Below are positions 1-12,300 of a stretch of 64,000 bases of DNA, piece by piece (position 1 is the stretch's first letter; every line of letters begins with the position of its first letter). The stretch is from Unio delphinus. Taxonomy: Eukaryota; Mollusca; Bivalvia; Unionida; Unionidae. The translations under genes and the position numbers were made by a program. Under the pieces are notes generated by a model. The model had not been told where the DNA came from. It did no database searches and saw only the letters and a list, made by a program, of their open reading frames with translations. The stretch spans positions 5,042,001 through 5,106,000 of the forward strand of contig JAQISU010000057.1 of the NCBI GenBank assembly GCA_029339505.1. The letters are read 5' to 3'.

Positions 1-3000
1 ACAAACGCATTATCCATTAAAAGAAATTTTTTATTTATTTAGTTTAAAGTCGTACTTTGAACAGTCTTGTATAATCTTTATTATCGACCAACAAATTACA
101 TACAAGCCAAAGCAAAAAGCCCAAAAAAATCATTTTAACAAAATGGCAGTTAATTTAGTGCTTGTCATAAAATGTGTACTATCATTGGTTTCAATTACTT
201 TGTCCTAGAACACATTTATCCAAACATTAAAGAGGGTAATTTTTAATAAGTTACACATAAACTTTAAGATCTTTTTTTTAAATTGCAGCAAAGTAGTAGT
301 TAATCACCACCCCCACCAACAAAATCTGCAATGACCCTCTGACTTTGTATGTAATCCAAAAAGCGCATTTGTCTCTGCAAGTTTACCGATTTCTTTGTTG
401 TGAAAGAATGTGTTCTCCAGATATCTCGTGGTGAATGAGGGCAGATTTTTTTAAAACTTCTAGTAAACCATGTCACTAAAGGATTATTCACTTTTGCAAT
501 CATGCAATCAGAAGTCACACCAGTAATCCTAATGGATGTGCCGTATTCGAGTCAGGGGAATTATTTTCTCCATTTTTCATGAAAGTTAGATTCACATTTA
601 CTCATTTGTGTTTTGCTTCTTTCATGTTCTTTGCAAATGATTCTTAATGCACACAATCCCTATGCTTGTCTGGTTCCCTGTTTCATATGCTGCCAGCATT
701 GCACTTCACTAAACGAATAGTGGAGTCAACACAGAGAGCTTACAAAGCGGGGAACCAGTCTGTGAATCTGCTGGAAGTATACACAGTGCCATCTCTAATC
801 AAAAGCACTGTATATAAAATAAATCCTGATCGCATTATGGGAATAATTTGTGTCAGAAAAATGCATGACAACAAAACGTGCATACATTTTCTCCAGCGTG
901 CGTCTCTGACACAAAAATGTGTGTAGACTCGAGGGAAACACTGGTGGTGGTGCACAGACTAATAGAATTAGACGTCATAGAGTATATCCTTAAAATGCCC
1001 AAACAGTTCTCTCATCAGGAATGGTTTGAGTTTTTTTTAAAAAGTGTACTGAATCCATCTATTGGTGTATTAAACCCAAACTTTGCTGCATTTGTTAGAA
1101 TATTGTGGGAAATCATAACAATTTTATCTCCGAGCATGCAGTGATGACAGAAATCAAATTCTCAACTGAGAATAAAATACTGAAAGGCTTATCATTCAAT
1201 GTGCTTAAAAGTAGCAAATCATCTGTTAAGGCCAGTTTCTGTAAAAAAATTAATTGTAAAAAGATTTCTTAACAGTTTCCTGATAACACTTTTTAAGAAA
1301 GGTAACCCTGTGATGTAAACAATTAGCGTGGAACAACTTGACTAGTTATCTACAGTAAATTACTGATCATTCATAGTGAAATATATAATACTTGGGCAAC
1401 CAGATATGGTAAGATACCTAACAGCAGGTGGTATTCCAGGTCAGTTACTCAATGGTTGATAATATTTATACATTGCAATGTGTGAGATACAGAAATATCT
1501 TTTGAAAAAAAGAGGAGGATTTGATTGCTTACATGATTTTAAAGGGCTTTTGATTCACAGGATAATGGCTGTGGTATGCAATATTAGAAAATGGTGTGCA
1601 TAGTAGGATGTTAGATAATAAATCAAAGGCTTCTCACAATGACCTAAGTAAGCCTGGAGCCAGACAAAGTTGTATTTTAGGGCTTCACCTTTTCTCCATG
1701 TATTTAAATGGTTTATTACTAACAATGAATGAAAATGGTTGACAGTTACAAATTATGCGTCTGTTACTTGATGCTGGTAATTTGTGCGGTTTTAGAATTT
1801 AATAGAAAAATACTTTTGTGTAAAATTGGGTCTTACTGTAAACATGGATAGGACAAACAATAGACTTAAGAAATCTGAAAAGTGGACTTGTAATGAGCAT
1901 ATAAAATTTAAAACTTACTACAGTTATTTGGAAGTAGTGTTTCTAGCAGTCTGAATTAGCCAATAGCAATTGAAAGACCTGGTATACAGCTAATAATGCT
2001 TCAATTCCAGTCGAGAAATTATGAATATTGTGTTGAATTACATTTATTTCGTGTTCATATTAAGATAATTCTCCTGTTCATCAGAGATTTGCTGATATAT
2101 GAAAATCTGTGGAGAAATTCCATCAACAGTTCTGTAAATTTTATTTGTCTTTGGAAAACAATCTTTAAACAAGGGAGCTCTTGGTGAATAAGGAAATTAT
2201 ATTAGATGTATAAAATATTGGTGTACATTGCTAAATATATCTAGCCATGGATATCCCAGGAAATTCTACATGATGCTAAAGGCACTGGGTGTGTGCGAGA
2301 AAATAACTTGGACAACTTGCAGAGGTTTTGGAAACGCTTAATCATGCTTGTTTGGATGCACTTTTTGTATTTGGGATGCAGAAAATCACTTACACAGAAG
2401 TCCTCCGTATGCACAATTTACTGGATGGAAAATTCAATGTCCTACTTTTCAACCACTTGTTGAATGGAAAATGTGTAGATCATTTCAGCTGTGCTGATAT
2501 TTACAATCAGAAAATTCGGTTGCTGAAAGCCCCCCCTACCCTCCTCGTTGTACACATTGTCATTGTAAGAGTACAACTGAAGAACATGACCCAAAAGCTT
2601 GGAGGCAAGTTCAAAGACTTGACTAGCTGCAGAGTGGTGAGAAAATGTGCTGATATTTACAATGACTGATTTCAGAGGCAGAATTCCCCATTGATGTACT
2701 TGTGTATAAGAGTACATCAAATGAACAACTTTAGTTTTCATTATTGTGTTCGTTTCCATGTGTAGCCAACTGAGTAGTGCATGTGACCTCAAAATCAAGA
2801 CATGTTGAGAGTTAGATAAGTATTTTTGGGTTAAATGGCAAATTAACAAAGATCATATTGAAATTTAACAGAGTGCTAGAAGTTGCTAGTCTAGAACTGA
2901 CATTTCACATGGATTACTGTGTGATGCCTAACTTAGAACTTTGACCTTTCCCTGGCCTGACATAATTCACACTCACTCTAATGGACAAATAAGGACTACA

Positions 3001-4753
3001 TGCCAGTGCTGTAAAGAAGTTAGAAAATTAAACTCTATGGCAACATCTTTTTCTATTCATCTGGAAATATAGCCATTTTATGTATGCCCAATTTGCATCT
3101 GGTAGGGGACAGCAGCTTATGCTGGTGGGACTCTTGTTTCAAATTTCTATCAAGACCTCTGACTTGTATTAGATGGCTACTTTGTAAATATGGATTTGGT
3201 TTTCTGTGGATATCACATATTGTCATTATTGATTTATCTGCTGTGCAATATAGACAACAGTTATTGTATTTTAACTTGCAAGAATGGCACATTTAAGTAA
3301 ATGCTCGGCTCAAAGAATTATAAGAAATATAAAAGTCTTAATGTGAAGGATACTTATAGTATTGAAGATAATGAAACATATACTCTTTAAATTCTATTCA
3401 GATGCAGGTAGATTCAAATTCTCAATAGAGCGTATTGATTATATTTTTTGTGACTGGTGAAATTGAAGATGAATTCCTTTTTATTTTATTAAAATTCCAA
3501 CAAATTAATTAAGATTTAAGTTTTTCCAAAGCATTCTAATCAATACCTTTTGTTCTTGCCACCATGCATTTGTCTTAGAAAATACCAAGGTCTGTACTTG
3601 AGCCAGTGACTTTAAATAAAAACAATAAAGTTCTTCAGAACATCTAAAGATCAAGTAGATCCTGCAAAATCAATAAGCAAAGCTTTTTTTGGAGAGAAAC
3701 CTAAAAGTTACCAATGAAAGAAAATAACTGAAGTAGAACAACAGCTATGAGATCAATTTGCTGTGAAAACTTTTACTGGTGAAATACAAATGCATATGTG
3801 TGGCCATCTGTGGAATCACTGCCATGACCACTGCTGGTGGTGTTGTTGTGACCTCAACTATCATAGGCATGGTAGTTGTATATGCTGTTGAAGGTGTATC
3901 CATGGAAACCCATGTAGCTGGTGGCACTGGCAAAATCATTTCATTTACATTCACTTATACACGTGTATTTAAAACTTCATTTGCAGTCTCAATTCAACTA
4001 CCTCTTGGTTATTAAAGGATGAAATGATTAGCATGACTGAGTTCCAACAGGAAAACCACAGACATCTCTAAGCACAGATATGAAACTACATCAGTAACCA
4101 AAAACAGGTAGCTGTTTACAGGCTGTGAAAACTGAGTCTGCCAGTTTATTGATTTATTGATCTGCCTACATTGGGGGTCTAAAGGCAACTTCATTTGGGG
4201 CTTATGTGGTTTACAATCGGTCACACACTTGCATCAGTCTTCAATGGAGAAAAATTGCTGGGTATACAAAACTAGTTTAGGAGTCTTAAACCGCTATTAT
4301 GATAATTTTTACCACAGTGCAAACATCGTCTCCAAAAACAAAAGGTCAAAAGTTGAAATTTAGTTCCTAGGAGGCACAAGCTATCAATTGTAATCCAAAT
4401 AATCCGGTCATCTACACATGGATCAAAAGATCCCAACATTATTTTATTTGCTTGGGTGAGTAATCCTTCTATCAGATATATGGATGTACAAATTGATAGA
4501 AACAGTCTACAAGTCGTGAGGGCATAATTTTATGTTTAATACAAATAATATAACCAGACATGAACTGAATGGCGGAGTTATAATTTTTGTTACAATTATC
4601 GCTCAAATACAATAACCGCCATATAATACCGTGAATACTAAGACTATAATCCTGTATAGCAGCAATAAATGTTCAAGTAATTTGTTTTGCAGCTTTTGCA
4701 TGGACCTGATAGTTCTATATACCATATACATATATGTCATCACACTGTTGTGT
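1..4753. other. AT-rich 3' flank or distal 3' UTR, no gene seen
   Basis: Only short open frames without recognisable domains or splice context are present on either strand. The gene's 3' UTR may extend into it, as several AATAAA hexamers lie on the minus strand. A GC-richer island at 3785-3965 is noted separately. Confidence 0.5.
847..915. repeat. Inverted repeat with 11-bp perfect arms
   Basis: TTTGTGTCAGA at 847-857 is the reverse complement of TCTGACACAAA at 905-915, with a 47-base loop. It could be a small foldback remnant or a chance hairpin. Confidence 0.4.
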
Positions 4754-4839
4754 GTTCAACTGATAACTCATAATAAATTAACAGACCCAGATATGCTGGT
4801 GCATTATGCACTGGCAGATTTGGGTCTATGCAGTTGAAC
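4754..4839. repeat. Foldback (hairpin) element
   Basis: A nested near-palindrome. The inner 45 bases (4783-4827) run from AGACCCA to TGGGTCT and pair almost throughout. Outer arms GTTCAACTG (4754-4762) and CAGTTGAAC (4831-4839) pair exactly. A degenerate relative lies at 11235-11278 with similar flanks, so this is a dispersed family rather than a unique hairpin. Confidence 0.55.
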
Positions 4840-5810
4840 TACAATGTGAGTAGAGAAAATAGTTTGCAGTAAAAGCTCCGAGTTCCATCTTACCTTTCTC
4901 AAACTTTTGACTGAAGATACACTTATCGTCCACACAGCAAAAAAATGTCTATTACATGGCCAGAAAGGTCAAATTAAACTTTAAATATATATCTAAGCAT
5001 ACAAAATTTCATTCTAAACATATAGGTACTGCAAAGTCTTAATAGGTAAAAGTCAACTGCAATATGCCAATAGAATAGGTCAGTGTCATAAACAAGCATG
5101 TTCAAACATTGTTACAAGATATTCAACATTCTGAAAACCACTGAGCTACCTTTTTTATCAAATAATTTCAGCACTGCTTGCTTTTTTTTGCAGTACATCT
5201 GTTAAATTTTTTCCAACATTAAATTTCTAATTGTTACCATTCGGGTTATTATTCATAATCTGAAATAATATCATACTTTAATGTCAACCTATTTTAATCA
5301 TAATATTTACATGCATCGTGTTCTTCAATTCACAAAACAGTAACCGAAAAAAGGTTGTCTTGTAACTTTTCTAAGACACTTGTCAACAAAATACCATTTG
5401 TGCTCATGACCAATGTAAATAGAAATGTAAACAGCGATGCCAAGTTCTGCCATCTCATAATGTAGATCAATGTCTGCAGTACTTGTTCTGTGTATTTTTC
5501 AAGTGAACAACATAAACCCTGAATTGTCTGTACATTTCTTGAGGGAAGATTTGACCTTATTGTTCAGAGTTTGCACAATTGTACAATTTTCATGATTTTG
5601 TGAAAAATTGCATTTTCCTCACTTCATAAATTCATGGTTTGTGAATGGGTTCTCCTTAGTTACCTCAGAAAAATTTCTCTTCACTGAGTCTTTTAATTCT
5701 TGGTTGTAACCATGTAATGCACAAAAATGGTGAATTTCACATATGTCTTCGCTGTCACATTGTATCTCAGTGGTCATCACAAAATAATCATGATGAACCA
5801 CTAATGTTTC

Positions 5811-6087
5811 ACTGAATAATTGGTCACTACTGTCATGATATCATGTCTCATTTATTGGCAAATACGGTCAGGAGGTCCTGTCTCAATGATTGGTCACTAC
5901 TGTCATGATATCCTGTCTCATTTATTGGCTAATACTGTCAGGAGGTCCTGTCTCAATGATTGGTAACTACTGTCATGATGTCCTGTCTCATTTATTAGCA
6001 ACTACTATCATTACATCCTGTCTCACTGATTGCCAACTACTGTCAAGACATCCTGTGTCACTGATTGCCAACTACTGTCATGACATC
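5811..6087. repeat. 35-bp array that copies the end of the coding sequence
   Basis: About eight units of 35 bp; the equivalent TCA (minus-strand TGA) recurs at 5848, 5883, 5918, 5953, 5988, 6023 and 6058. The highest unit overlaps the last codons and stop of exon 18. On the minus strand three units carry AATAAA (5851-5856, 5921-5926, 5991-5996), a canonical poly(A) hexamer. No downstream cleavage signal was identified. Confidence 0.85.
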
Positions 6088-6327
6088 CTCAGGATCCTGA
6101 ATGCTGGGGATATCATCTGCCTGGATTTCAATCATATTGAGGCTTTCAACAGTGGTATCAGGAGCCACATACTGAATGACATACTGGTTTGCATCGATCT
6201 CAGTGCCACTGTTTGTTACCAACTGTAGTTCATTTCCATTCTGCTGGACAATAATTGTCTCCGGATTGATGGACAACATCTGTCCATCTTCTGACTGGAT
6301 GGTTATCTGCTTTGGCCCAAAGGCTCC
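6058..6327 (-). CDS. Exon 18: C-terminal tail and stop
   Basis: It encodes residues 1081-1169, a Gln/Ile/Val/Asp-rich tail of the kind seen in transactivation regions, and TGA at 6060-6058. The acceptor is TTTTCTAG. The last 35 bases, including the stop, are one unit of a tandem array that runs on into the 3' UTR. Confidence 0.85.
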   Translation of the reverse strand, partial: GAFGPKQITIQSEDGQMLSINPETIIVQQNGNELQLVTNSGTEIDANQYVIQYVAPDTTVESLNMIEIQADDIPSIQDPEDVMTVVGNQ

Positions 6328-9300
6328 CTAGAAAAAGAAATAGCATGTTACAAATATTGCTAAGCACAGTCTATAGTATTTAACAAATTTGGTTACATTA
6401 TCACTTTATTTAAGAGGAAAATGTAAACAGTTAGTTTATTGGAATTAAATATATTATACATGTAAAACTACATATGTATGATAGGGATCAAAAGTTTTAT
6501 GAATTTAGCTATCTTACCCAGTGGATAATAAATAAATTCTGGTGGATATTTTGTGATATGAATTTTTTGTTCCTTAAGAAAAGAATAAGTGTCCATATCC
6601 ACATGTTTTTGTTTCAAGCAGAGGCAATGTAACACCATATGAAATGGATATATATATTAAAGCAATGGCACTGTAACACTGTATACAGTGGATATATTAA
6701 AGCAGAGGCTGTGTAACACCAGATCAAATGTTGAACATATTGAAAACTACCTTCTCTCCAGTAGACCTTCCAGACCAGTTTTCAAAATTTCTTCTGTGAC
6801 AAGGTACAAGCCATTAGAGATAAGCTCGAAAACACAATTTCAACTGACTCATAACAATACAGTTACGATACAAAATTTCAGTGACAACTGCTAGTAGCAT
6901 TTGAACCTGTCTGTATTGATTTCATATCGACAAACGTGATGAAGAGAGCATCAAAGTCATGTGAGCTTGATCCAATTCCAACATCACTGCTGCTCGGGTG
7001 CTTAAACCCAATATTGCCTTCACTAACTGATGTTATTAATACCTCTCTCTCATATTTGGAATTTCCCATAATTTTTCAAACTGCCATTGTAAAGCCCTGC
7101 TGAAGCAACCATCATTTGACCATAATGATTTAAAGAAATACCGCCCAGTTTTTAATCTCTGTTCATATAATTATTTTTAGAAAAAGTTGTTCTAACCCAT
7201 TTTTATCTCATCCGAATTCAGTCTTTTTAGCAATGTACAGTCTGCATATCGCCCCTGCCACAGTACTGAAACTACTCTTCTGAAAGTAGTTATATTATCT
7301 TTGCTTTGGATAGCGTAAAGATTACAGTCCGCACCCTCCTGATTTTTCTGCAGGTCATGAAATTTTAATACTTCACCATCTCCAGCATGTATTTGGCATT
7401 CACAATCCAGCCTTAATATGGTTCAAGTCCTTCTTAGTCAACAGGACACAAATTGTATCTGCAAATGGAATACACTCCAGCCCAGTTGATCTATGATGTG
7501 GTGTTCCACAGGGGTCTGTTTTTGGACATGTTATCTTTATTCTATACATATAGCTGCTCTCAAGTGTCATAGATCATCACCATGTCTCACCAATTGTATG
7601 CTGATGACACCCAACTATACAAGTCTAGCCACCTAACTGAAGTTGATGCTACCAATGGATGACATGTAACCAGGTGCAGATGAATGATGATAAAACTGAG
7701 GCCATTCTGATCACAACATAAAGACATTCTCATTCACATCCTTTACATCAAACAATAAATATCAGCAACAACATTATATTCATACAGTCAGTACGAAACC
7801 TAGGTGTTACTCTAGACAGTACTCTCAAACTGCACCAACATGTCATGAACATATGCAAGGCTGCATATCTTGAGCTGAGACGCATCAGCTCCATTCACAA
7901 ATATCTTTCAGCTGATGCCACTAAAACACTTGGGTGTTCGTTAGTACTTTCAAGACTGAACTATTGTAAATTAATTCTGTTTGGTGCATCTCAATATCTA
8001 CTTCAAAAAGTTTAAAACACAGCTACTTGGATCATCTTTAGAGTACCACAATCAGAGCACACCTCACGGCTGCTCTGTACCCTACACTGGCAATCCATTC
8101 GATCCAGAATCAAACAAAATTTGATCTCTGTGCTATGTTTCACTGATGGTCTCCAGTCCAGCATATCTATCTGACTTCACCCATGTGTACACACAGCAAG
8201 ATACTTACGCTCCTCTTCTGACAATCATATACTCATTATTACCACGATGAAAACAACATTCTTTTGCATACCAGGGCCCAGTAATGTGGAATGAATTGCA
8301 AATTGAAATTAGACACAATGACATAGTGATCCCTTTCAAGAGTTTTCTTAAAACTCACCTTTTTTTAACTGTAAGAACAAACTTAAAGATTTAATAATGT
8401 TTCCTACCTAAAATATTTTCAGCATTTTTTGTTTTCTAATTTCATGATTGTTTTTGTTTTTTGTAGTCATATCATTATAGATGTTGAAAAGCCCTTGAGG
8501 CTTCTAAAGAATAGGTGCTATAGAAAGCCTCATTATTACATATTCAAGCAGAGGCAGTGTAACAACAGGAAAAAATGTTTGATATGTTCAAGCAAAGGCA
8601 GTGTAACACCATATGAAATGGATATATTCAAGCAAAGGCAGTGTAAAATCACATAAAATATTGGATCTGATTCAAGCAGAGGCAGTTTAACACCGGATAA
8701 AATATTGGATCTGATACAAGCATAGGCAGTGTAACCAGATTGGTACATCAATTAAATGGCAAGCTGATAACTGATTGTTCCAAGTGTGTAATATATGCTT
8801 CTTGTGGACTGTATGAAAGTTGACCACAAAAAGGAGAACATGGTCCAAATGTGATACACTGAAGGATGAGACCACCTCTTTTCAGGGATGGCATCTCTTG
8901 AGGGGCCTAAGAAAAGGTAGGCCATTATTAAAACAAAGATGTTCAGTGGAGGGTTGTTCAGAGGGTAATTGACAACTTATAATATTGTCTGTAAGTTTTA
9001 GAAACACGTATAATCTAATATGAATTGGGTTTTAAAGCAATACAACATTAATCTTCTAATTAAAAACTGTTAATTGATTCAGAACACCTGTACTGCATAC
9101 AGCTTACCTGTTGAGACATGTCAATGATGCGTTGCAGAATGTTGACAGCCGTTTTCTTCTTTGGGTCATGATGAGATAGCTGGGCTGAAATCAAAATAAA
9201 GAACTACTGAACATGTCAAATTATGTAATGCTTATCACTAAATTTCACAAAATCAATCAAATTAAGCATATTTGTTACTTAAAACTAATACAATGTGATT

Positions 9301-12300
9301 GGTGGCACAGTGTAACAATGTTCCTGATAACATAAACTGAATTATCTCCTTGTTAATGAAACTTGTATGCTTTTACTCAGATTTACTGTGGTTTACTAAC
9401 AGTGCATTTTCTGTAATTACACTGTTAATAAACACAAACAAGAACATTAATAAGAAACTAGGTTAATTACCTATCATAGGATGGGAATATAAATTTTTTT
9501 TTTTTGATGAGTGAGTTTAAAAGAATGTTTGCAGATAAAAACACAAAACCGTGAGTTTTCAACTTGTGACTTCTTGTGTGATAGCTGGACACAGAAATAA
9601 ATACAAATATGGATGTTAATATGTAAGATATGACTGATTTTTTTATTTTGATCTGGAAGAATAATATGACATCATCATAAACTGCATTTATTGAATGTAA
9701 CTAAATTCCAAAATAACTCTTCTCATCAAACATTTACTAAAATGAAAACAATGCACAAAACCTTTACATAACAATCTTTCAGCATAACACAACATGTACT
9801 AAAATGGCAATAGAAAGAAACACATACTGAAATGGAAATAAATGGGAACATGTACTGAAATGGTGATTGAAAGGAACATGTACTGAACTGATGATAGAAA
9901 GCAACATGTACTGAAATGGTGATAGGAACATTAATGTACTAAAATGGCGAAAGAATAGAACATTTACTGAAATTGGGATAGAAACATGTACTGAAATGGT
10001 GATTTAATGAAACGTATTAATTGCCAAAGAATAGAACATTGACTGAAATTGGGATAGAAACGTGTACTGAAATGGTGATAGGAACATTTACTGAAATGGT
10101 GATATAAAGAAACGTACTAAAATGGCAAAAGAAAAGAAAACATTTACTGAAATTGGGATAGGAACATGTACTGAAATGGTGATAGAAAGAAATGTACTAA
10201 AATGACAAAAGAATAGAACATTTACAGAAATTGGGATAGAAACATTTACTGAAATTGGGATAGGAACATGTACTGAAATGGTGATAGAAAGAAATGTACT
10301 AAAATGGCAAAAGAATAGAACATTTAGCAAAATGGTGATAGGAACATTTACTGAAACAGTGATGGAAACCAACATGTACTGAATTGGTGATAGAACAGAA
10401 CATGTCCTGAAATAGTGATAGAATGAAACATATACTGAAATGATGACAGAAAGCAGCATGTCCTGAAATGGTGATAGGAAGGAACATGTACTGAAATGGT
10501 GATAGGAAGGAACATGTACTGAAATGGTGATGGGAAGGAACATGTCCTGAATTGGTGATAGGAAGGAACATGTACTGAAATGGTGATAGTAAGAAACATG
10601 TACTGAAATGATGACAGAAAGCAACATGTACTGAATTTACTATATATTTTTACATTTGGATTAAATGCATTTGGTCATTGTATGTTTTACTATATCTGGA
10701 TCTAATGGGACCAGACAATGTATGCTTGACTATATCTGGATCTAATGGGACCAGACAATGTATGTTTGACCATTGGTAGGCTATACACAGTGGCCAGTGT
10801 AAATGGCAGAGGAAGAATCCGGAAAGAACCACTGACCCATGAGAAGCTACTGGCAAGCTTTCTCACATACCCAGATTGGCTGAGCCCAAGACTCAAACCC
10901 ATACAGACAGTGGTGAGATGGTGGTGAGCACTTTATACCACTCAGCCAATGGGAGCCTTTGTTTGACTGTAAATCTGGATTAAATTGTTCAGGTCATTGT
11001 ATGTTTGACTGTATATGTATCAGTAATTAAGTGAATATTAGACACCTGACATTTTAAGAAAAGGTTGAACCACAGCATGTATGCAGTCAAAGGGCTTTCA
11101 TCCAGAGTCCATAAATGCATGGTTCCATATAGACACAGACAACATATTTGAATGAATTCACTTTAAAGTCACATCATTAGCCAGCACATCTGGATCTCTG
11201 CAGTATTAGAAGTAATCAGGAGAACAAACAATACAGACCCTGATCTGCTGGCACATTATATATAACAGATCAATGTCTTAAGTTGCATTCAACGTATAAG
11301 TGAGTATAAATCGTAGTTGTTTACTTGTATTTTCTGCAATGGTCATAGTATTGTCCTCTGATGTTCCTCCACTGCCCGCTTGCTCATGTGCAATTTGCAA
11401 TGGGATCTCATCATTATAATGCAGTACCTAAGAAAAAAAGAAAAACATGATACTTCTTCCACAGTTAATTCTATCTAAGAGGCTGAATTTCAATATAACT
11501 GGTTTTGGATAAACTATCATGAGATAATTACTTTTGCATGAGCAGCCATGAGATGCAGTTGGCTTCCACTATGTTAAAAACAACTGTGAAACTCAAAATT
11601 AACTAAACAAGATTAAACAGCAACAACTCTCAAACTCAAAATTAAGTAAACAGGATTATCCAGCAAAGTATGAGAACTTCTGAAACTGTAACACTGCAAT
11701 CGGGGGGGTGGGGTGGGGTGGGGCAGCACAATGTATTCCTAGATGAGGATTTTGACACATGGAGATAATAACGTAAGGGAAATAAGGTTAGATCTTTCAC
11801 TTTGAGATCATCATGGAATTGTAAAGGGTGGGTGGGTAGGGAGTTGCCTTTATGATACAAAATTTATCCTGTACTGTTGTAATGAAGACTTATAAGACAA
11901 CACCAGTACAATGTATGTTGGATGCCGTTTATTTTAACTTATGAAGCCAAATTGATTGGGAGATTTAAACACAAAGATTACAATCCACAGTATGAGTTAC
12001 TGGAAACTTTGCAGGCACGAATACAGCAAGGTTGACTTAGGTAATAACTGATCACTGGTCTTAATTACCTTGACTCCATCATAAAGTAATGAGGTCTTGA
12101 ATGAAATTTATTATGCAGGACCATTATCTACTTACAGTCCTAATCATTTATATCAACATCACTTATGTCGACAAAGTTGCCTATGTTGACAAAAAAGCAA
12201 AGTCCCAGTCCCTTGGTCTACTATTACTACCAAATTGTCATGCTTATGTCAATGTTAAGATAAAAGACAAATGTACATGTCGACAGAAGCCCTTGGTCTC

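Noticed and set aside
2328..2669. A 113-codon plus frame
   Set aside because: No recognisable motif, no splice context, and an antisense frame of similar length is equally open.
6742..8537. Active LINE
   Set aside because: Stops and frameshifts throughout and no endonuclease domain.
10088..10627. A 179-codon minus frame rich in HVSITIS-like repeats
   Set aside because: Produced by the 28-bp array cycling through all frames.
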